A program made the translations under genes and the position numbers. From the NCBI GenBank assembly GCA_028284385.1, contig JANQRT010000024.1, positions 213,513 through 277,512 of the forward strand: a DNA stretch of 64,000 nt, read 5' to 3'. Source of the stretch: Opitutaceae bacterium. Lineage in GTDB: Bacteria > Verrucomicrobiota > Verrucomicrobiia > Opitutales > Opitutaceae. Shown one piece after another: positions 62,029 through 64,000 of the stretch. The notes under the pieces are model-generated. The model did not search any database. It was given only the letters and a program-made list of their open reading frames with translations, and had not been told where the DNA came from. Numbering within the stretch: position 1 is the first letter of the stretch; each line of letters begins with the position of its first letter.

Positions 62029-62104
62029 CCATAGACGAATCGCAAATCATCTTCAGAGAGCCAAAGAAAAACCAAGGACCAGGTGAAGCGATTCACGCTG
62101 AGCG
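62029..62104 (+). pseudogene. Degenerate copy of the PNPOx-like gene start
   Basis: The bases from GACGAATCGCA to GCTGAGCG follow, position by position with scattered changes and small gaps, the start of the PNPOx-like gene at 60189-60263 (ATGAACGAATCGCAG onward). The ATG has become ATA, and the frame is not open, so this is a non-coding remnant of a local duplication, lying in the gap between a serine hydrolase and an ABC-type gene. Confidence 0.65.
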
Positions 62105-62140
62105 TAGAGAGAGAGGTTTCTTTATTAAATCAGAAGAAAT

Positions 62141-63010
62141 CTATCCCTTCCCCGATGCAGGCATCGCTAGCCGCCCAGCGATTTCGCGTAGACGGATGAG
62201 TTGGGCGTAGTAGAGAGGAAAAGCTAAAACGGCTTCAATGAATCCAAAGACATACATCACAACTGAAACCACCTGTCCCATCGTCGCCGCGCCAGAAGTC
62301 GCGACAGCAATGACCGTATAAACCAACACTCCGGATAGCGCTAACCAAATGACTGAGTAATTCAGAGTATCCAAGTCTGACATACGAATTTGCCAATCCG
62401 CCAGAAACCGGAAGTGGCGCCGCACTGCTGGACGATCGCCGGACTCTAAAACATCCACCTGCCTTTCGGTTTCGTCATTCATGCCCTGGTTCAATCGGAA
62501 GATTTTTCCACTGCTCAACCAATACACCGTCATCGTGAGGACTGCTGCGCCGAGACAGGCGAAAAACACCCGCAGGTCTATTACCGCGATAATGGCCAGC
62601 GTTCCGAACAAGCCGATAAACTCGTTGAGCAGCGAGGGAATCGACTCCTCAAGAAAGTCGACGAACTCCTTGAACAGCGACACGCGGGCTGAAACCGTTG
62701 ACAGTGGACTGCCCTTCTGCCGCTCAGTGGCCACGACTTCGTCGGCCACTGTACAATAGATTTTGGTGTAAACACGCGTATCATAAAACCGTCGACCGGC
62801 GCCGACCACCAGCAACACAAGACAGATTCCGCCCAGTTTGAAGACTCCAGTCCAACTCCCGTTCAGCAAATCATCAACGGCCCACCCAATCGCCACCGGA
62901 ATCGCAACCAGCGCCGCCGCGTCCAGCAGCGTCAACCCCCAAGTCAGCATGGCTTTCCGCCAAAAGCGACGAATCAGCCCGGACAGCGAAAACGGATTCA
63001 CAGTGGTCAT
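62141..63010 (-). CDS. ABC-type six-TM membrane domain without ATPase
   Basis: The 289-residue protein has six membrane segments with the pattern of an ABC exporter membrane domain (IPVAIGWAVDDLLNGSW, GAGRRFYDTRVYTKIYCTVADEVVATERQKGS, SIPSLLNEFIGLFGTLAIIAVIDLRVFFACLGAAVLT, and the final VVMYVFGFIEAVLAFPLYYAQLIRLREIAGRLA). The nucleotide-binding domain that normally follows is absent; the chain ends 10 residues after the last segment. No separate ATPase gene is next to it. It may pair with an unlinked ATPase, or the fold may have another use. Neighbour is a secreted protein nine bases upstream on the same strand. Confidence 0.8.
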   Translation of the reverse strand: MTTVNPFSLSGLIRRFWRKAMLTWGLTLLDAAALVAIPVAIGWAVDDLLNGSWTGVFKLGGICLVLLVVGAGRRFYDTRVYTKIYCTVADEVVATERQKGSPLSTVSARVSLFKEFVDFLEESIPSLLNEFIGLFGTLAIIAVIDLRVFFACLGAAVLTMTVYWLSSGKIFRLNQGMNDETERQVDVLESGDRPAVRRHFRFLADWQIRMSDLDTLNYSVIWLALSGVLVYTVIAVATSGAATMGQVVSVVMYVFGFIEAVLAFPLYYAQLIRLREIAGRLAMPASGKG

Positions 63011-63019
63011 GTCTGGCTC

Positions 63020-63580
63020 CTATTGCTCCAAGGGAACCGAACAATGCCTAAAAACCTCCAGGACTGCGGTCTCCATCGCTTTATCGCTTTTGCCGAAAAC
63101 ACCAACCAACACGTAACCATGTTTCTTATACGCGGCATAGCCGACCAAGGAAACAATGTCATAGGCATCAGTCTTGCCGACAAACTGCTGCCAAGTGAAT
63201 CCCTGCAGAAGAGGCTTCTCACTCTCCATCGGCACTCGTTTTCCCAGCGGGTATTGCTTCCTGATTTCCTGCTCCATTAGCGGAACAAAGTCCGCCATAT
63301 CCACCTTCCAACCCCAATCCACTGCGATCAGCGTGACGCTTGCCAGCTGATTTCCGTCCTCGCAAAGGACCAATACGCTATCATCGTCGCGCTCCACATT
63401 GCTCTTCCAGCCCTGGGGGACGGTTACGCTCACTCTAAACCGCTCATCGCTCACGACGTTATTCGATGTAGAGAGCCTCGAGTTTTCCGAGCGATCGGGA
63501 ACTGCCGTGAGTACGATACTCCCAATCATCAGATGAATAGTGACCAACGGAATAAGTATCCGAAAATTGATTACTTTCAT
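63020..63580 (-). CDS. Periplasmic protein of unknown function
   Basis: ATG 63580 gives 186 residues with a hydrophobic signal (about 7-26); the frame extends further upstream only as the shadow of the RND gene. The mature part (FRVSVTVPQGWKSNVERDDDSVLVLCEDGNQLASVTLIAVDWG) resembles PsbP/DUF1795-like beta folds that bind lipids or proteins; weak. The ATG overlaps the stop codon of the RND gene by four bases (ATGA), so it is coupled to the pump; the six-TM gene follows nine bases later, suggesting a three-gene operon. Confidence 0.75.
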   Translation of the reverse strand: MKVINFRILIPLVTIHLMIGSIVLTAVPDRSENSRLSTSNNVVSDERFRVSVTVPQGWKSNVERDDDSVLVLCEDGNQLASVTLIAVDWGWKVDMADFVPLMEQEIRKQYPLGKRVPMESEKPLLQGFTWQQFVGKTDAYDIVSLVGYAAYKKHGYVLVGVFGKSDKAMETAVLEVFRHCSVPLEQ

Positions 63581-64000
63581 GATATACGCCTTGGTTGAAC
63601 AATAGAACGCAAATCGCTGCCGATCGCGATGAGCAGCGGTACGATGAAGAGCGTGACACCCGTGGCGAGCAACTCGCCCCAGGCCAGTGAAACGGCGGCG
63701 GGAATGAGATACTGAGCCTGCTCGGAGGTTTCCGACAAGAGCGGCATCAGTCCGCAAACCGTGGTGATCGTAGTGAGTAGGATCGCCCGAAAGCGGCTAC
63801 TTCCCGCCTTGACCAGCGCTTCGTGAAGAGCCACGCCTTCCTCACGCATCTGATTGAAACGCGTGATCATCACTAGGCTGTCGTTAACCACGATACCCAT
63901 GACCGCCAGCATGCCGAAAAACGAAAGCACGCTGAGCGGAAAATCCATCACCCAGTGGCCGATCGCCGCCCCGACAAAGGAGAACGGAACCACCGACATA
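63577..64000 (-). CDS. RND-family efflux pump, C-terminal end (truncated by window)
   Basis: The frame is open to the window edge, so the gene continues upstream beyond it. The visible part matches the last membrane segments of RND (AcrB/MdtB-like) pumps: VVPFSFVGAAIGHWVMDFPLSVLSFFGMLAVMGIVVNDSLVMITRFNQMREEG, then the GSSRFRAILLTTITTVCGLMPLL helix and the final AVSLAWGELLATGVTLFIVPLLI segment. These pumps drive proton-coupled export. Substrate and partner genes are outside the window. It is followed by the two genes of the putative operon downstream. Confidence 0.93.
   Translation of the reverse strand, partial: MSVVPFSFVGAAIGHWVMDFPLSVLSFFGMLAVMGIVVNDSLVMITRFNQMREEGVALHEALVKAGSSRFRAILLTTITTVCGLMPLLSETSEQAQYLIPAAVSLAWGELLATGVTLFIVPLLIAIGSDLRSIVQPRRIS

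Overview
The window looks like chromosomal DNA of a marine, polysaccharide-degrading member of the Verrucomicrobiota, most likely class Opitutae. This is inferred from protein style: a TonB-dependent receptor whose mature N-terminus carries the FTVDGSEDAGYxAxxTLAGTRI-type plug seen in that group, an ASPIC/UnbV protein, paired NISTRAxVG-type C-terminal domains, a sulfatase, DUF4861 and an ADOP-type permease with a PadR regulator. I see no rRNA, tRNA, CRISPR array, phage or transposase gene.

Layout. 1-10.4 kb: a truncated vanadium-haloperoxidase fusion protein, then a carbohydrate-uptake cluster (TonB-dependent receptor, LacI regulator, GH1 beta-glucosidase, TonB-like protein). 10.4-16.2 kb: a nested-palindrome repeat, an aldo/keto reductase, an orphan PadR regulator, a serine hydrolase, and a TetR regulator divergent from an alcohol dehydrogenase/DUF6326 pair with two operator-like sites between them. 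16.2-19.9 kb: five attC-like sites alternating with small same-strand genes (serine hydrolase, a hypothetical, GNAT, metallophosphoesterase, HEPN-like). I read this as an integron gene-cassette array without an integrase in view.

20-33 kb: a giant secreted beta-rich protein, a TlpA/outer-membrane barrel/DUF4266 trio, an S9 peptidase, an ArsR-SRPBCC pair with a perfect palindromic operator, and a PadR-ADOP permease pair with a perfect 14-bp inverted-repeat operator. 33-41.4 kb: nicotinamide riboside uptake and phosphorylation (PnuC plus a NadR-like kinase), a secreted GATase-like protein, the second nested-palindrome repeat, an 812-residue serine hydrolase, and an unusual lipoprotein plus two-TM protein with a duplicated cytosolic domain.

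41.6-51.5 kb: a three-gene ABC exporter, then an unsaturated-uronate locus (KduD, KduI, IclR on the minus strand; DUF4861, a PHP-like protein and a Tat-exported enolase-superfamily enzyme on the plus strand). 51.7-64 kb: M14 carboxypeptidase, sulfatase, GH43, VOC protein, PNPOx-like flavoprotein, a fourth serine hydrolase, an ABC membrane domain without ATPase, and the end of an RND efflux pump.

Together the genes suggest import of sugars through TonB receptors, breakdown of uronic-acid-containing and sulfated polysaccharides, and many one-component regulators whose operators are visible next to them. The strongest candidates for new biology are the cassette array, the duplicated-domain membrane protein and the uronate locus.
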